Below are positions 25,866-35,564 of a stretch of 64,000 nt of DNA, one piece after another. Within the stretch, counting starts at the first letter, position 1. Each line of letters starts with the position of its first letter. The stretch covers positions 62,001-126,000 of the forward strand of contig NZ_JAOTIF010000007.1 of the NCBI RefSeq assembly GCF_025628885.1, read 5' to 3'. The stretch is from Paraflavisolibacter caeni (lineage in GTDB: Bacteria; Bacteroidota; Bacteroidia; Chitinophagales; Chitinophagaceae). The position numbers and the translations under genes were made by a program. The notes beneath the pieces are model-generated. The model saw only the letters and a program-made list of their open reading frames with translations, was not told where the DNA came from and made no database searches.

Positions 25866-28829
25866 ATGAACATCTTCCGTGTAATAATATTCCTTGTCTT
25901 TTTTGTTCAAACAATTCAATGCAGCTTTGGTCAGAACCAACGCGATTTCCCCAGCAATAGCTCCAATGAATCTTTTCATGGCATATTCAACCTGAATACC
26001 AACTGGGCTTTTTTCAGAGGAGATGTTAAAGGCGCTGAAGCAATAGACTTTAATGATAAGGATTGGGGGGCGGTGAGTATCCCTCACACATTGCAGCTTG
26101 AAAAAAAGCATAATGGAGGTAATCATATTTACCAGGGCATAGGATGGTATCGCAGGTATTTCAGAATGGACAATTCATACCGGAACAAAAGGTTAACCCT
26201 GAAATTTGACGGTGTGCAGATGAACTGTGATGTTTTCCTCAATGGAGAAAAATTGACTGCTCATTACGGAGGATATCTTGGGTTTGTTGTTGATATAACG
26301 GGTAAAGTGAGATTTGATGGTAATAATGTTTTGGCTGTTCGTGTATCTAACATGGATGACCCGATGACCCCGCCTGGTAAAGCACAGTCAAGGTTGGACT
26401 TTAATTATTACGGTGGTATCTATAGGGATGTTTCACTCATGGCTACTAATAAACTGTATATATCAGACCCGCTTGATGCCAATAAAGTTGCCGGTGGAGG
26501 GGTATTTGTTACCTATCCAAAAGTTAGCAAAGAGAAAGCGGAAATAATTATTAAAACTCATATTGTAAATCAAACCAGGGATACAACTCCGGTAACATTG
26601 ATTACAAGCATCAGGGATAAAGAAGGGAATGAAGTAGCAAGGTCTGCAATTAAAGACCTATTGTCAGATGAAAAAGAATTTGTTCAGCAACTTGAAGTCT
26701 TAAAACCTCAATTGTGGCATCCTGACCATCCTTATTTATATCATGTTTTATCCAAGGTGTATAAGGGTGCGGAATCATCAGACAGTAAGGTGACACGTAT
26801 CGGCATCCGAACGATTTCTTTCAAATCACCAACTGGAAAGGCTGATGGTTTTTATATTAATGGAGAGAGGCTTTACCTGAGAGGTGCCAACCGCCATCAG
26901 AGTTTTCAGAATATTGGAGATGCAGCTGCGAACTCTATGCAGTTGCGGGATGCCTTGCAGATTAAGAAAGGCGGCTTTAATGCAGTGAGGGCGGCACATT
27001 ACCCGCAATCTCCGGCTTTTCTGGACGCCTGTGATGAAATTGGTTTGCTGGTGATAGAATGCCAGCCGGGTTGGCAATTTTTCAATAAGGATTCAGTATT
27101 TATAAAAAGAACCTATCAGCAAGTCCGGGAAATGATACGAAGAGACCGCAACCGGCCTTCTGTGTTTTTATGGGAGACATCGTTGAACGAATCACCCACT
27201 CCTGATTATTGGGCTAAAGAAGTTGTAAGGGTTGCTCATGAAGAAATGCCCAATGACCAGATGTTTACTTCGGATGATTTTTTTGCCAAAGGGAGAAAGT
27301 ATTATGATGTTAGTTATAAAGTGATTAATGAAGATGGCTCTGATCCTATGCCTGGAATGCCATCGCTGACACGGGAGTGGGGAGATACATGGATTGCTGA
27401 TCCTAAGCGGGAAAACAGTCTGCGCGCATCACGGATCTACACAGCGAAAGGGCTTTTAGCCCAATGCCTGCTGCGGCAAAATGCATTGAACGGAACTATG
27501 CTGGAAGCTGAGGGTGGCTATTGGGATCATGCAAAGCTGGATGCCAACGAAAGAATAGGCGGATATTTTTTGTGGAGCTTTAATGACTATACAAGAGGCT
27601 CTGATTCGATTACAGCTTTTAGCGGTGTAGTGGATATAGACCGTTATGAGAAATTCGGCTATTATCAATTACAGGCTATGCAGGACGCAAGAAATCCTGT
27701 TTATGGGCCAATGGTATTTATAGCCGGTTATAATAGCCGTCCTGACCTGGATTCAAACATTGTGGTTTTTTCCAATTGCGATAAAGTGAGACTATACCGG
27801 AACAATAGACTTTTAGGTGAAATGACAAGAGAAGAAAATGCCGGTACAGCTGCTTTTATTGCTGCCAAAGGTGGAAGTCCGTATTATAGTTTTAAAACCG
27901 GCAGGTACCTTGCTGGAGAGTTGAAAGCCGAGGGAATCATGGATGGTAAAGTGGTAAAAAGGCATGTTGTAAAAACACCGGGGAAAGCTGACCACCTTGA
28001 AATAGAGATTGCTGATTGGGGTATAAAGCCTGTAGCAGATGGTAGCGACATGGTGCCGGTATATATTAAAGTGTGTGATCAAAACGGAGCAGTTATTACC
28101 AATACAAAGCCGTTGCAATCATTTAAAATCGATTTAAATGTGTCTGGTAATGGAACCCTGATAGGGGGCAATGCACCAGGTATTCGTGTGGCAAGCCAAC
28201 AAACCGAAGGAGGCATTGGCTATGGGCTTATTCGTACTGCTAACCAACCTGGAAATATTGTGATCACTGCCACCAGCCCGGGCCTGAAAGCTGCTAAAGC
28301 AATGATCAAAACACTTCCATATAAAGGGAAATATTTACTGGATGGTGTGCATGTAAAATGGAAGAATGATAAAGAGAAAGTCTTTGTTGCATCAAAAGAC
28401 AATCAATCTGAAAAGTTGCTTCCTGTTATCAAACTTGCGCCGGACATGATAAAAGTGCGGAGTAATGTAAATAGCGATGAAGGCTTAGAGCGTTTAATAG
28501 ACAATAACTCTTCTACCGTATGGACTTCTGAACGGAATAATTTGCCGGCTTTGATAACGATTGATTTTGGAAAAAGTTATTCATTGATGGGCAGCCGGAT
28601 TATTTGGGGAAAAGACAGTGATTGGTATACCTATTCAACAGATGTTTCTTCTGATGGAATGAATTGGAAAAATGTAATAGGTGAGAAAAAAGTTTCCGGA
28701 CAAGAGTATGAGCCCGTGTTTTTTAACCATGAAAATGTAAGATATGTCAGGATCACTATTTCTGATGTACAACCTGAAAGAAGCAAAGCCGCCATAAAAG
28801 ATTTGGAGTTTTATGGGACAATGCAATGA
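25866..28829 (+). CDS. Secreted GH2 glycosidase with discoidin-like C-terminus
   Basis: A 987-residue family 2 enzyme. The signal peptide is about residues 1-23, followed by the sugar-binding jelly roll (WYRRYFR, then FDGVQMNCDVFLNGEKL), the immunoglobulin-like domain and the TIM barrel. Acid/base is E442 in LWETSLNES and the nucleophile E504 in LTREWG. A C-terminal F5/8 type C module (about 850-985, LIDNNSSTVWTSE) may bind carbohydrate. Beta-galactosidase is the commonest activity in the family, which would fit the GH35 in the same operon, but other activities exist. It is the last gene before the terminator at 28914. Confidence 0.9.
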   Translation: MNIFRVIIFLVFFVQTIQCSFGQNQRDFPSNSSNESFHGIFNLNTNWAFFRGDVKGAEAIDFNDKDWGAVSIPHTLQLEKKHNGGNHIYQGIGWYRRYFRMDNSYRNKRLTLKFDGVQMNCDVFLNGEKLTAHYGGYLGFVVDITGKVRFDGNNVLAVRVSNMDDPMTPPGKAQSRLDFNYYGGIYRDVSLMATNKLYISDPLDANKVAGGGVFVTYPKVSKEKAEIIIKTHIVNQTRDTTPVTLITSIRDKEGNEVARSAIKDLLSDEKEFVQQLEVLKPQLWHPDHPYLYHVLSKVYKGAESSDSKVTRIGIRTISFKSPTGKADGFYINGERLYLRGANRHQSFQNIGDAAANSMQLRDALQIKKGGFNAVRAAHYPQSPAFLDACDEIGLLVIECQPGWQFFNKDSVFIKRTYQQVREMIRRDRNRPSVFLWETSLNESPTPDYWAKEVVRVAHEEMPNDQMFTSDDFFAKGRKYYDVSYKVINEDGSDPMPGMPSLTREWGDTWIADPKRENSLRASRIYTAKGLLAQCLLRQNALNGTMLEAEGGYWDHAKLDANERIGGYFLWSFNDYTRGSDSITAFSGVVDIDRYEKFGYYQLQAMQDARNPVYGPMVFIAGYNSRPDLDSNIVVFSNCDKVRLYRNNRLLGEMTREENAGTAAFIAAKGGSPYYSFKTGRYLAGELKAEGIMDGKVVKRHVVKTPGKADHLEIEIADWGIKPVADGSDMVPVYIKVCDQNGAVITNTKPLQSFKIDLNVSGNGTLIGGNAPGIRVASQQTEGGIGYGLIRTANQPGNIVITATSPGLKAAKAMIKTLPYKGKYLLDGVHVKWKNDKEKVFVASKDNQSEKLLPVIKLAPDMIKVRSNVNSDEGLERLIDNNSSTVWTSERNNLPALITIDFGKSYSLMGSRIIWGKDSDWYTYSTDVSSDGMNWKNVIGEKKVSGQEYEPVFFNHENVRYVRITISDVQPERSKAAIKDLEFYGTMQ

Positions 28830-28913
28830 CTCGTTTTTTATTCTTTACCATAGTCCGTTTCTCGTAAATAGGTCGAAGTAAGTTTTTTCATATGGCAATT
28901 CGAGCAATCGTTC

Positions 28914-28941
28914 AGCCCACTGTTTTCACAGTGGGCTTTTC
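28914..28941 (+). terminator. Intrinsic terminator after GH2, near copy of the one after GH1
   Basis: The stem AGCCCACTGT/ACAGTGGGCT (28914-28923, 28928-28937) is identical to that at 9800, with loop TTTC and a following TTTT. The flank from 28888 is also nearly the same. The 306-base gap 28830-29135 holds this terminator and operator module copy 2. Confidence 0.88.
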
Positions 28942-28990
28942 TTTATCTGTAACAGTAAGAACTGTATTGTGCCTGTGTAAATCCATCAAA

Positions 28991-29059
28991 TGTCCTGATT
29001 TTGCATAGTATTGTCCTGATTCTGTCTAACAAAACCCTTTCCTTCCCATCTAATTTTAC
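28991..29059 (+). promoter_or_regulatory. Shared operator-promoter module, copy 2
   Basis: Direct repeats TGTCCTGATTYTG begin at 28991 and 29012 (21 bases apart). A conserved tract (TGTCTAACAAAACCCTTT) follows, then a -7-like box TAATTTTAC at 29051. An A-rich leader of about 85 bases precedes the ATG at 29136. It is nearly identical to copy 3 at 38276. Confidence 0.75.
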
Positions 29060-29135
29060 TGGAGTTGATTATGGCTAAAGAATATCTGTAATCAACCAAC
29101 GAAACGAAAACAAAAACGAAAAAAATTGCTTTGCC

Positions 29136-32024
29136 ATGACTTCAACTTCCATTAAGGCGGCCTTCTATTCAATTGGCTTCATTGTTCTTTTGCTCTTTTT
29201 CAGTCCCCAAAGTTTTGCTCAAACTGGTAACGTCAGTGGTACTATTTTGGATCAGGACGGTAAACCAATGGTAGGTGCAACAGTAAGAATTAAAGGCACC
29301 AATAAAGCTGCCATTACAAAAGAGGGCGGTGTTTTCTCGTTTAATAATGTATCTGTTAATGGAACACTTATTGTTTCCCATATTGGGTACACTACAATGG
29401 AAACATCATTTGCTTCAGACAAGGTGGTGAGCGTTTCTTTAAAGGAGTCCGTAGCGGCTGTCGATGAAGTCATTGTGACTGGGGTGTTTGATAAGCGTAC
29501 CAGGATGGAGGCTTCTGTAGCTATTTCTACTCTTTCGGCCAAACAGATCAACAGGCTCACGCCAACAAGTGCTGCAGATTTACTGAAAAATGTACCAGGG
29601 GTTTTTGTCAATTCTTCACTGGGCGAAATTCGCAATACGGTGTATTCCCGTGGAGTTTCTGTAGGATCTAATGATGGTGCTTCGGGATACTATTATGTAT
29701 CTATGCAGGAAGACGGTTTACCTGTCACCAATGCTACTTATGTGAACTACGGGCCGGATTATTTCAACCGCCCTGATGCAACCTTAGGTCGATTGGAAGC
29801 AGTCCGTGGAGGAACGGCTTCTATCACTTCTTCCAATGCACCGGGGGGTATTTTCAACTATGTTTCCAAAACAGGGGGTGAAAAATTTGAAGGTGAGGTT
29901 CGAGCTAAATATGGCCTGGAAGGAAATGGCCGTAATCCTTATTACAGGGGTGATGTAAATATTGGAGGACCATTGAGCAGAAAGCTCAATCTGTTCTATA
30001 ATCTTGGCGGATTCTATCGCTATGGTACAGGTGCCCGTGATCCGGGATATGCGCTAAACAGGGGTGGGCAGCTGAAAGCAAACATCTTGAAAAGATACAA
30101 GACAGGTTCCTTGAAGCTTTATGCCAAATACCTGAATGACCACAATGGCTGGTTCGAATTTACACCAACCGTTAGCTTTACCGATCCTAAACCGGCTTCA
30201 GGCTTTAGCCCCTATTCTTCTGTTTTGCTGCCATCTCTTACACAGAGCTTTCTGGTGAATTCCAATCCGAATGATATAGAGACTTATCATTCGGATAACT
30301 TGATCCATTCTATAGACCGTGCTATAGGATTAAACTGGGAGCAACGCTTCGGTACTGGCTGGACATTCCAAAACAATTTCCGTTATTCAAATAAAGAATC
30401 CAATTGGAACACCACTGCTGTTGTGTACCCAATGTCTATGGATAACCCGGTTACTTATGCTGTTCTTGGATTATTGGGACGTTTTGGTACATATTCTTTC
30501 CGTAATGCAACTACAGGGCAGGAATATGGTTCCGTAATGCAAAAACCGAACATCATCAACGGGCAATTTGCAGGTTTTAATTTCAATGTATTGAATAGCA
30601 ATTTCCCGGGTAAAGAAATTTCACCTAATTCCTTTTTCTTTCAGCCATTAGCTTTTTCCAGGAATCAGGTAAAAGAAGTGCTGGACCAGTTTTCCCTCAC
30701 GAAGAAGTTGAAGAATATGAGTTTTACTGCCGGTGGTTTTTATGGGCACTCGGATATCGATATCTTAGGTGGCTTTGGCGCGGCTCAGAGTTTAGGAACG
30801 ATTCAAAACAATCCGCAATCCGTAAATATAACCCTGACGGGATTGGACGGTAAAGTGTATGATGTAACCAACGGAAATGGCATGATGAATATAGGTGCTC
30901 CTCAATCTGCTCAAAAACCTGTACAAGACCAATTGGCTTTTTTCTTTGGACACAACTGGCAAATGAATGATAAATTGAATTTGGACTGGGGCATACGCTA
31001 TGAGCGTGTAAAGGTAAAGGGATCCAATGCCTTGGCTGTAGCCAACCCACTTAGAAGTGATCCCACTTATGGCGGGTTGGACAATAATCCTTTGACGATC
31101 TATGATAATGCGAATGGAACACTTGGTAACCAACCTGGAATTGATTTCTTCACATATGATCAATCCATGAATACATTGTCCTATTCAGCTGGTTTGAACT
31201 ATAAATTCAATAACAATTTCTCCTTGTATGGACGTTATTCGGATGGGAAAAAATCTCCGGACCTGGGATTTTTTAATGGATTGGATACAAAAGAGGAGTT
31301 GGACAATTTAGAACCCAGGAATCAAAGGGTTCAGCAAATGGAACTGGGTGTGAAGATGAAAAGAAGTAACCTGAATTTATTTGCTACTCCTTTCTACAGC
31401 ATCTTGAGTAATGTACCGGAACAGGTACTTGGAAATAATAATGATGGTACTGTATATGTGACGCCTGCATTGTTCAATAAGATCGTTACTAAAGGTATAG
31501 AACTGGAAGGCGATTATAGTTTTGCGAAATACTTTAATGTTCGTGCTGTAGCGACAGTGCAGACTTCTGAAGCTAAAGACTACCAGGTTTGGATCTTAAA
31601 TGGAAATGGAGCTGCCGATGATGAAATCAAAGACTTTTCTGGCAATGAGACCGATAATAATGCGAATCTGATTCTGAATGTAACGCCTTCCTATAACCGT
31701 GAAAAGTTTTATGCACAGCTGAACTGGTCTTATCTGGGTGCCCGCCAGGCCAATGTTGCCAACGCATTTGAATTGCCTGCTTTCAGCCAGTTTAATTTCG
31801 CTGCCGGTTATGATGTTACCAAACGTTTACAATTGAGCCTGAACATCAATAATCTGACAAATAAATATGGTGTGATGAGCTGGTCCCGTCCAGGTACTTT
31901 CCCTGGTAACTTAGACCGTCAAGGGTTTACGGAGGAAATGCTCAAGGCCAATCCAAACGCGCCTTATTCAACGGTTGCAATTCCCGCAAGAGCTTATTTT
32001 TTGACAGCTACATTTAAGTTCTGA
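29136..32024 (+). CDS. TonB-dependent receptor, siderophore-receptor-like, paralog A
   Basis: A 962-residue outer-membrane receptor. The signal peptide ends SFAQ. A CarboxypepD_reg-like domain (about 32-110, GKPMVGATVRIKG) precedes the plug (VDEVIVTGVFDKRT, then VRGGTASITSSNAPGGIFNYVSK), whose NAPGGIFNYVSK signature is typical of ferric-siderophore-type receptors rather than SusC. The barrel ends FLTATFKF. There is no SusD gene. Two paralogs (38420 and 54697) share its length, leader and N-terminus. A GH106 gene follows, suggesting that it imports a rhamnose-bearing compound. That link is inferred from position. Confidence 0.9.
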   Translation: MTSTSIKAAFYSIGFIVLLLFFSPQSFAQTGNVSGTILDQDGKPMVGATVRIKGTNKAAITKEGGVFSFNNVSVNGTLIVSHIGYTTMETSFASDKVVSVSLKESVAAVDEVIVTGVFDKRTRMEASVAISTLSAKQINRLTPTSAADLLKNVPGVFVNSSLGEIRNTVYSRGVSVGSNDGASGYYYVSMQEDGLPVTNATYVNYGPDYFNRPDATLGRLEAVRGGTASITSSNAPGGIFNYVSKTGGEKFEGEVRAKYGLEGNGRNPYYRGDVNIGGPLSRKLNLFYNLGGFYRYGTGARDPGYALNRGGQLKANILKRYKTGSLKLYAKYLNDHNGWFEFTPTVSFTDPKPASGFSPYSSVLLPSLTQSFLVNSNPNDIETYHSDNLIHSIDRAIGLNWEQRFGTGWTFQNNFRYSNKESNWNTTAVVYPMSMDNPVTYAVLGLLGRFGTYSFRNATTGQEYGSVMQKPNIINGQFAGFNFNVLNSNFPGKEISPNSFFFQPLAFSRNQVKEVLDQFSLTKKLKNMSFTAGGFYGHSDIDILGGFGAAQSLGTIQNNPQSVNITLTGLDGKVYDVTNGNGMMNIGAPQSAQKPVQDQLAFFFGHNWQMNDKLNLDWGIRYERVKVKGSNALAVANPLRSDPTYGGLDNNPLTIYDNANGTLGNQPGIDFFTYDQSMNTLSYSAGLNYKFNNNFSLYGRYSDGKKSPDLGFFNGLDTKEELDNLEPRNQRVQQMELGVKMKRSNLNLFATPFYSILSNVPEQVLGNNNDGTVYVTPALFNKIVTKGIELEGDYSFAKYFNVRAVATVQTSEAKDYQVWILNGNGAADDEIKDFSGNETDNNANLILNVTPSYNREKFYAQLNWSYLGARQANVANAFELPAFSQFNFAAGYDVTKRLQLSLNINNLTNKYGVMSWSRPGTFPGNLDRQGFTEEMLKANPNAPYSTVAIPARAYFLTATFKF

Positions 32025-32029
32025 TCATC

Positions 32030-32064
32030 ATGTCCTGCAAATTCATATTTGCGGGACATTTTTA
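32030..32064 (+). terminator. Hairpin with T-run between receptor and GH106
   Basis: A 13-bp stem ATGTCCTGCAAAT/ATTTGCGGGACAT (32030-32042, 32047-32059; one G-T wobble), a 4-base loop and a T-run. It lies 5 bases after the receptor stop and 26 bases before the next ATG, so it should act as a terminator or attenuator. Confidence 0.75.
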
Positions 32065-32090
32065 CAAACCTACTTTAAGTACAAAAGACT

Positions 32091-35000
32091 ATGTATACTT
32101 TCCATAGATTTCTATTGTTCATCATTTCATTATCAATAGCAACTTCCTCTGTCAATGCTCAGCAGACTAAAACAGATACATTGCTGAAGGGTTTTATGAA
32201 TCCATCCAATGTGGCCAAACCGAGGGTATGGTGGCATTGGATGAATGGCAATATCAGCAAGGATGGCATCCGCAAAGACCTGGAGTGGATGTATCGCAGT
32301 GGTATCGGCGGCTTCCAGAATTTTGATGCGGCATTGATGACTCCACAGATTGTGGAGAAACGTTTAACCTATATGACGCCTGAGTGGAAGGAAGTATTCA
32401 GGTATACCACAAAGCTTGCCGATTCGCTGAAACTGGAAATGGCCATTGCCGGTTCTCCGGGTTGGAGTGAAAGTGGTGGTCCATGGGTCACTCCCGAAGA
32501 TGGCATGAAGAAACTGGTGTGGACAGAAACCCGTATAAAGGGAGGATCCTCCAACATCAAATTAGCCAAACCTGCAGGTACAACAGGACCTTTTCAAAAT
32601 TTACTCAAACAGCCGGAATTTGGCATGTCACAGGCAGAACCCAAAACACCACCAACTTTTTATAAGGATATAGCTGTTCTTGCTTATAAACTGCCAGGGA
32701 CGGACAAGTCATTAAGCGAATTGAATGTGGTGGTTACCTCAAGTGGCGGCCAGTTTAACTTATCCCAACTCACTGATGGTGATATCGGTGTTTCCAATTT
32801 ATTGCCGTCAGATACAGCAAAAGGTTTTGCCTGGATACAGTTTGCCTTTCCTCAGCCACAGACCATTAAAGCCATCACCATGATGGGAGGCGGCGATAAA
32901 GGACCTTTTGGCCTGCTGGGTGAGTTCAAAGATAACCGCAGCCTGGAAGTGAGCGATGATGGGGTGAATTTTAAAAGGGTGTGTTATATCCCTGCTGGTA
33001 ATGTACTGCAGCAAACCATCGCTATACCGCCTACGACTGCCAAATACTTCAGGGTCACAGTTAAAAATCCGCCACCGACACCCAATCTGGGCGCCATGAT
33101 GGGAGTGGGCGGTGAAGCACCTAAAGCGCCGGCAGGTACTCAGATCACAGAACTGGTGTTGTATACTTCCTCCCGCATCAATTGGGCAGAAGAAAAGGCC
33201 GCATTTGCTCCGGCCATGGATCTGGACGCCAAGGCAACGCCTGCCGCTCAGGATGTCATTGTAATGGAGGATATTATGGATATAACCGACAAGCTGAATG
33301 CTGACGGTACTTTGAACTGGACGGCCCCTGCCGGCAACTGGAAGGTAGTACGCTTTGGTTATTCGCTTATCGGAAAGGAAAACCATCCGGCCTCACCCGA
33401 AGCCACGGGTTTGGAAGTAGATAAGCTGGACCCTGTAGCCATTAAAAAGTATTTCACCAATTACCTGGAACAATACAAAGAGGCAACAGGTGGACTAATG
33501 GGCAGTAAAGGTGGCTTGCAATATGTGATCACCGATAGCTGGGAAGCTGGTGCACAGAACTGGACTGCAAACTTGCCACAGGAGTTTCAAAAAAGGCGTG
33601 GCTATAGTATGCTGCCCTGGATGCCGGTACTGACAGGTCAGGTGCTTAAGAGCACTCAGGCCAGTGAGCAGTTCTTGTTTGATTTTCGAAAGACACTAAG
33701 TGATATGGTCGCAGAATATCATTATGATGGACTGACCAATATATTAAATCAGTATGGCATGAAGCGCTATTCTGAATCGCATGAAAATGGTCGTGCACTC
33801 ATTGCAGATGGGATGGAGGTAAAGCGTACCGCTGCGGTGCCTATGTCTGCAATGTGGACGCCTGATGGTATTGGTGGAGGAGAAAATATGCACCAGGCAG
33901 ATATACGTGAATCAGCTTCTGTAGCACACATCTATGGTCAGAACCTGGTGGCTGCAGAATCATTGACAGCTTTTGGTTTGATGGGCAATGCCTGGTCCTA
34001 CGATCCGCAAAAGTTGAAACCTACAGCTGATTTAGAGCTCGCTAGTGGACTGAATCGTTTTGTGATTCATACCTCAGTCCATCAGCCCTCAGATGAAAAG
34101 GTGCCTGGTTTGGGCCTGGGGCCTTTTGGTCAATGGTTCAATCGCCATGAGACTTGGGCTGGTCAAGCAAAAGCATGGACTTCTTATTTGGCCCGTAGCT
34201 CTTACATGCTCCAACAGGGCAAGTTTGTAGCCGATGTGGTGTACTACTATGGAGAGGATAACAACATTACTGCCTTGTTTGGTAAGAAATTACCTGCTGT
34301 GTCTGAAGGCTACAACTTTGATTTCATCAATGCTGATGCCTTGATTCATCTACTGTCTGTAAAAGATGGCAAATTGGTTACACCCAGTGGAATGAGTTAC
34401 CGCCTGCTGGTACTAGATAGCAATGCCAGGAAAATGTCTCTGCCTGTACTCCGAAAGATCGCTCAACTGGTAAAAGATGGAGCAACGATTAGTGGTGTAA
34501 AACCGGAAAGTACACCCAGTTTACAAGATGATCCGCAGGAGTTTCAACGCCTGGTAAATGAGGTATGGGGCAAAGCCCAACACTCATCTAAAGCTTCTGT
34601 AATAGGGAAGGTGTATACTGGGATGTCTATCCAGGAAGTATTGACTGACTTGAACATCCAGCCTGACTTTACCTACACCAAATCACAAAACGATACAAAG
34701 CTGTTGTATGTTCACCGCAAGCTCAAAGATGGAGATATTTACTGGGTCAACAACCGCAATGACCGCAGCGAACTTGTAGAAGCTACATTCAGGGTAAGCG
34801 TGAAAGTTCCGCAGATCTGGCATCCGGAAACAGGCAGGACAGATGCTGTCTCCTATAGCATTGCTAATGGTCGTACAACAGTTTCCTTGAACTTGACGCC
34901 CAATGATGCTGTATTTGTAGTATTCCAGGCCACTGCAACTAAAACTGTTGTTACCCTTCCCAAGGTAATAGAAAAAGAGGTGGCCACTATTGATGGTTCG

Positions 35001-35468
35001 TGGAAATTAGCTTTTCAACCCAACCGTGGGGCTCCTGCCCGTGCAACGTTTGACAAGTTGACTTCATGGACAGAAAGCAGTGATACGGGTATCAGGTATT
35101 TTTCCGGAACAGCAGCTTATACAAAGAACATTAATGTACAAGCTAATGTCATCAGCAAGGGTGCACAGCTATGGTTAGACTTGGGTGATGTGAAGAACCT
35201 GGCAGAAGTAACAGTGAATGGAAAAACAATGGGTGTGGTATGGAAAAAGCCCTTCCATGTGGACATTACTAATGCAGTAAAAGCAGGAGAGAATACAATC
35301 GAGATTAAGGTCACCAACCTGTGGGTGAACCGCTTGATTGGCGATGCACAGCCTGGTGTTACCAACAAGATCACTTACACAACCATGCCTTTCTATAAAG
35401 CAGAAGACAAACTACTGCCTTCAGGCTTATTAGGGCCGGTGAAGATCATCTCTTTCAGTCAACAGTAA
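32091..35468 (+). CDS. Secreted GH106 alpha-L-rhamnosidase
   Basis: An 1125-residue exported enzyme. The signal peptide is about residues 1-24. The family opening PRVWWHWMNGNIS with DLEWMYRSGIGGFQNFD (about 44-80) and SPGWSESGGPWVTPEDGMKKLVW is characteristic of GH106. The TIM-barrel core continues through SDSWEAGAQNWT-like and SESHENGRALIADGMEVKR segments, and the C-terminus is a GH2-like beta-sandwich (AQLWLDLGDVKNLAEVTVNG, about 1020-1110). GH106 enzymes remove alpha-L-rhamnose with inversion from pectins and from plant glycosides. Together with the GH1 enzyme under the shared promoter module it could strip rutinoside-type chains. An in-frame N-terminal discoidin-like insert (about 215-360) is also visible. 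Confidence 0.88.
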   Translation: MYTFHRFLLFIISLSIATSSVNAQQTKTDTLLKGFMNPSNVAKPRVWWHWMNGNISKDGIRKDLEWMYRSGIGGFQNFDAALMTPQIVEKRLTYMTPEWKEVFRYTTKLADSLKLEMAIAGSPGWSESGGPWVTPEDGMKKLVWTETRIKGGSSNIKLAKPAGTTGPFQNLLKQPEFGMSQAEPKTPPTFYKDIAVLAYKLPGTDKSLSELNVVVTSSGGQFNLSQLTDGDIGVSNLLPSDTAKGFAWIQFAFPQPQTIKAITMMGGGDKGPFGLLGEFKDNRSLEVSDDGVNFKRVCYIPAGNVLQQTIAIPPTTAKYFRVTVKNPPPTPNLGAMMGVGGEAPKAPAGTQITELVLYTSSRINWAEEKAAFAPAMDLDAKATPAAQDVIVMEDIMDITDKLNADGTLNWTAPAGNWKVVRFGYSLIGKENHPASPEATGLEVDKLDPVAIKKYFTNYLEQYKEATGGLMGSKGGLQYVITDSWEAGAQNWTANLPQEFQKRRGYSMLPWMPVLTGQVLKSTQASEQFLFDFRKTLSDMVAEYHYDGLTNILNQYGMKRYSESHENGRALIADGMEVKRTAAVPMSAMWTPDGIGGGENMHQADIRESASVAHIYGQNLVAAESLTAFGLMGNAWSYDPQKLKPTADLELASGLNRFVIHTSVHQPSDEKVPGLGLGPFGQWFNRHETWAGQAKAWTSYLARSSYMLQQGKFVADVVYYYGEDNNITALFGKKLPAVSEGYNFDFINADALIHLLSVKDGKLVTPSGMSYRLLVLDSNARKMSLPVLRKIAQLVKDGATISGVKPESTPSLQDDPQEFQRLVNEVWGKAQHSSKASVIGKVYTGMSIQEVLTDLNIQPDFTYTKSQNDTKLLYVHRKLKDGDIYWVNNRNDRSELVEATFRVSVKVPQIWHPETGRTDAVSYSIANGRTTVSLNLTPNDAVFVVFQATATKTVVTLPKVIEKEVATIDGSWKLAFQPNRGAPARATFDKLTSWTESSDTGIRYFSGTAAYTKNINVQANVISKGAQLWLDLGDVKNLAEVTVNGKTMGVVWKKPFHVDITNAVKAGENTIEIKVTNLWVNRLIGDAQPGVTNKITYTTMPFYKAEDKLLPSGLLGPVKIISFSQQ

Positions 35469-35564
35469 AATTTAATACAAGTAAATAAAATAGGTAATTG
35501 GCCAAACAAAAAATTAAGACTGATTACCTGTTTTCCTCTTTTTATGTAAAATAATCCCAGGTTT

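Noticed and set aside
29136-32024. SusC-type glycan receptor
   Set aside because: No SusD gene follows, and the plug motif NAPGGIFNYVSK is of the siderophore-receptor kind; the same holds for the paralogs at 38420 and 54697.
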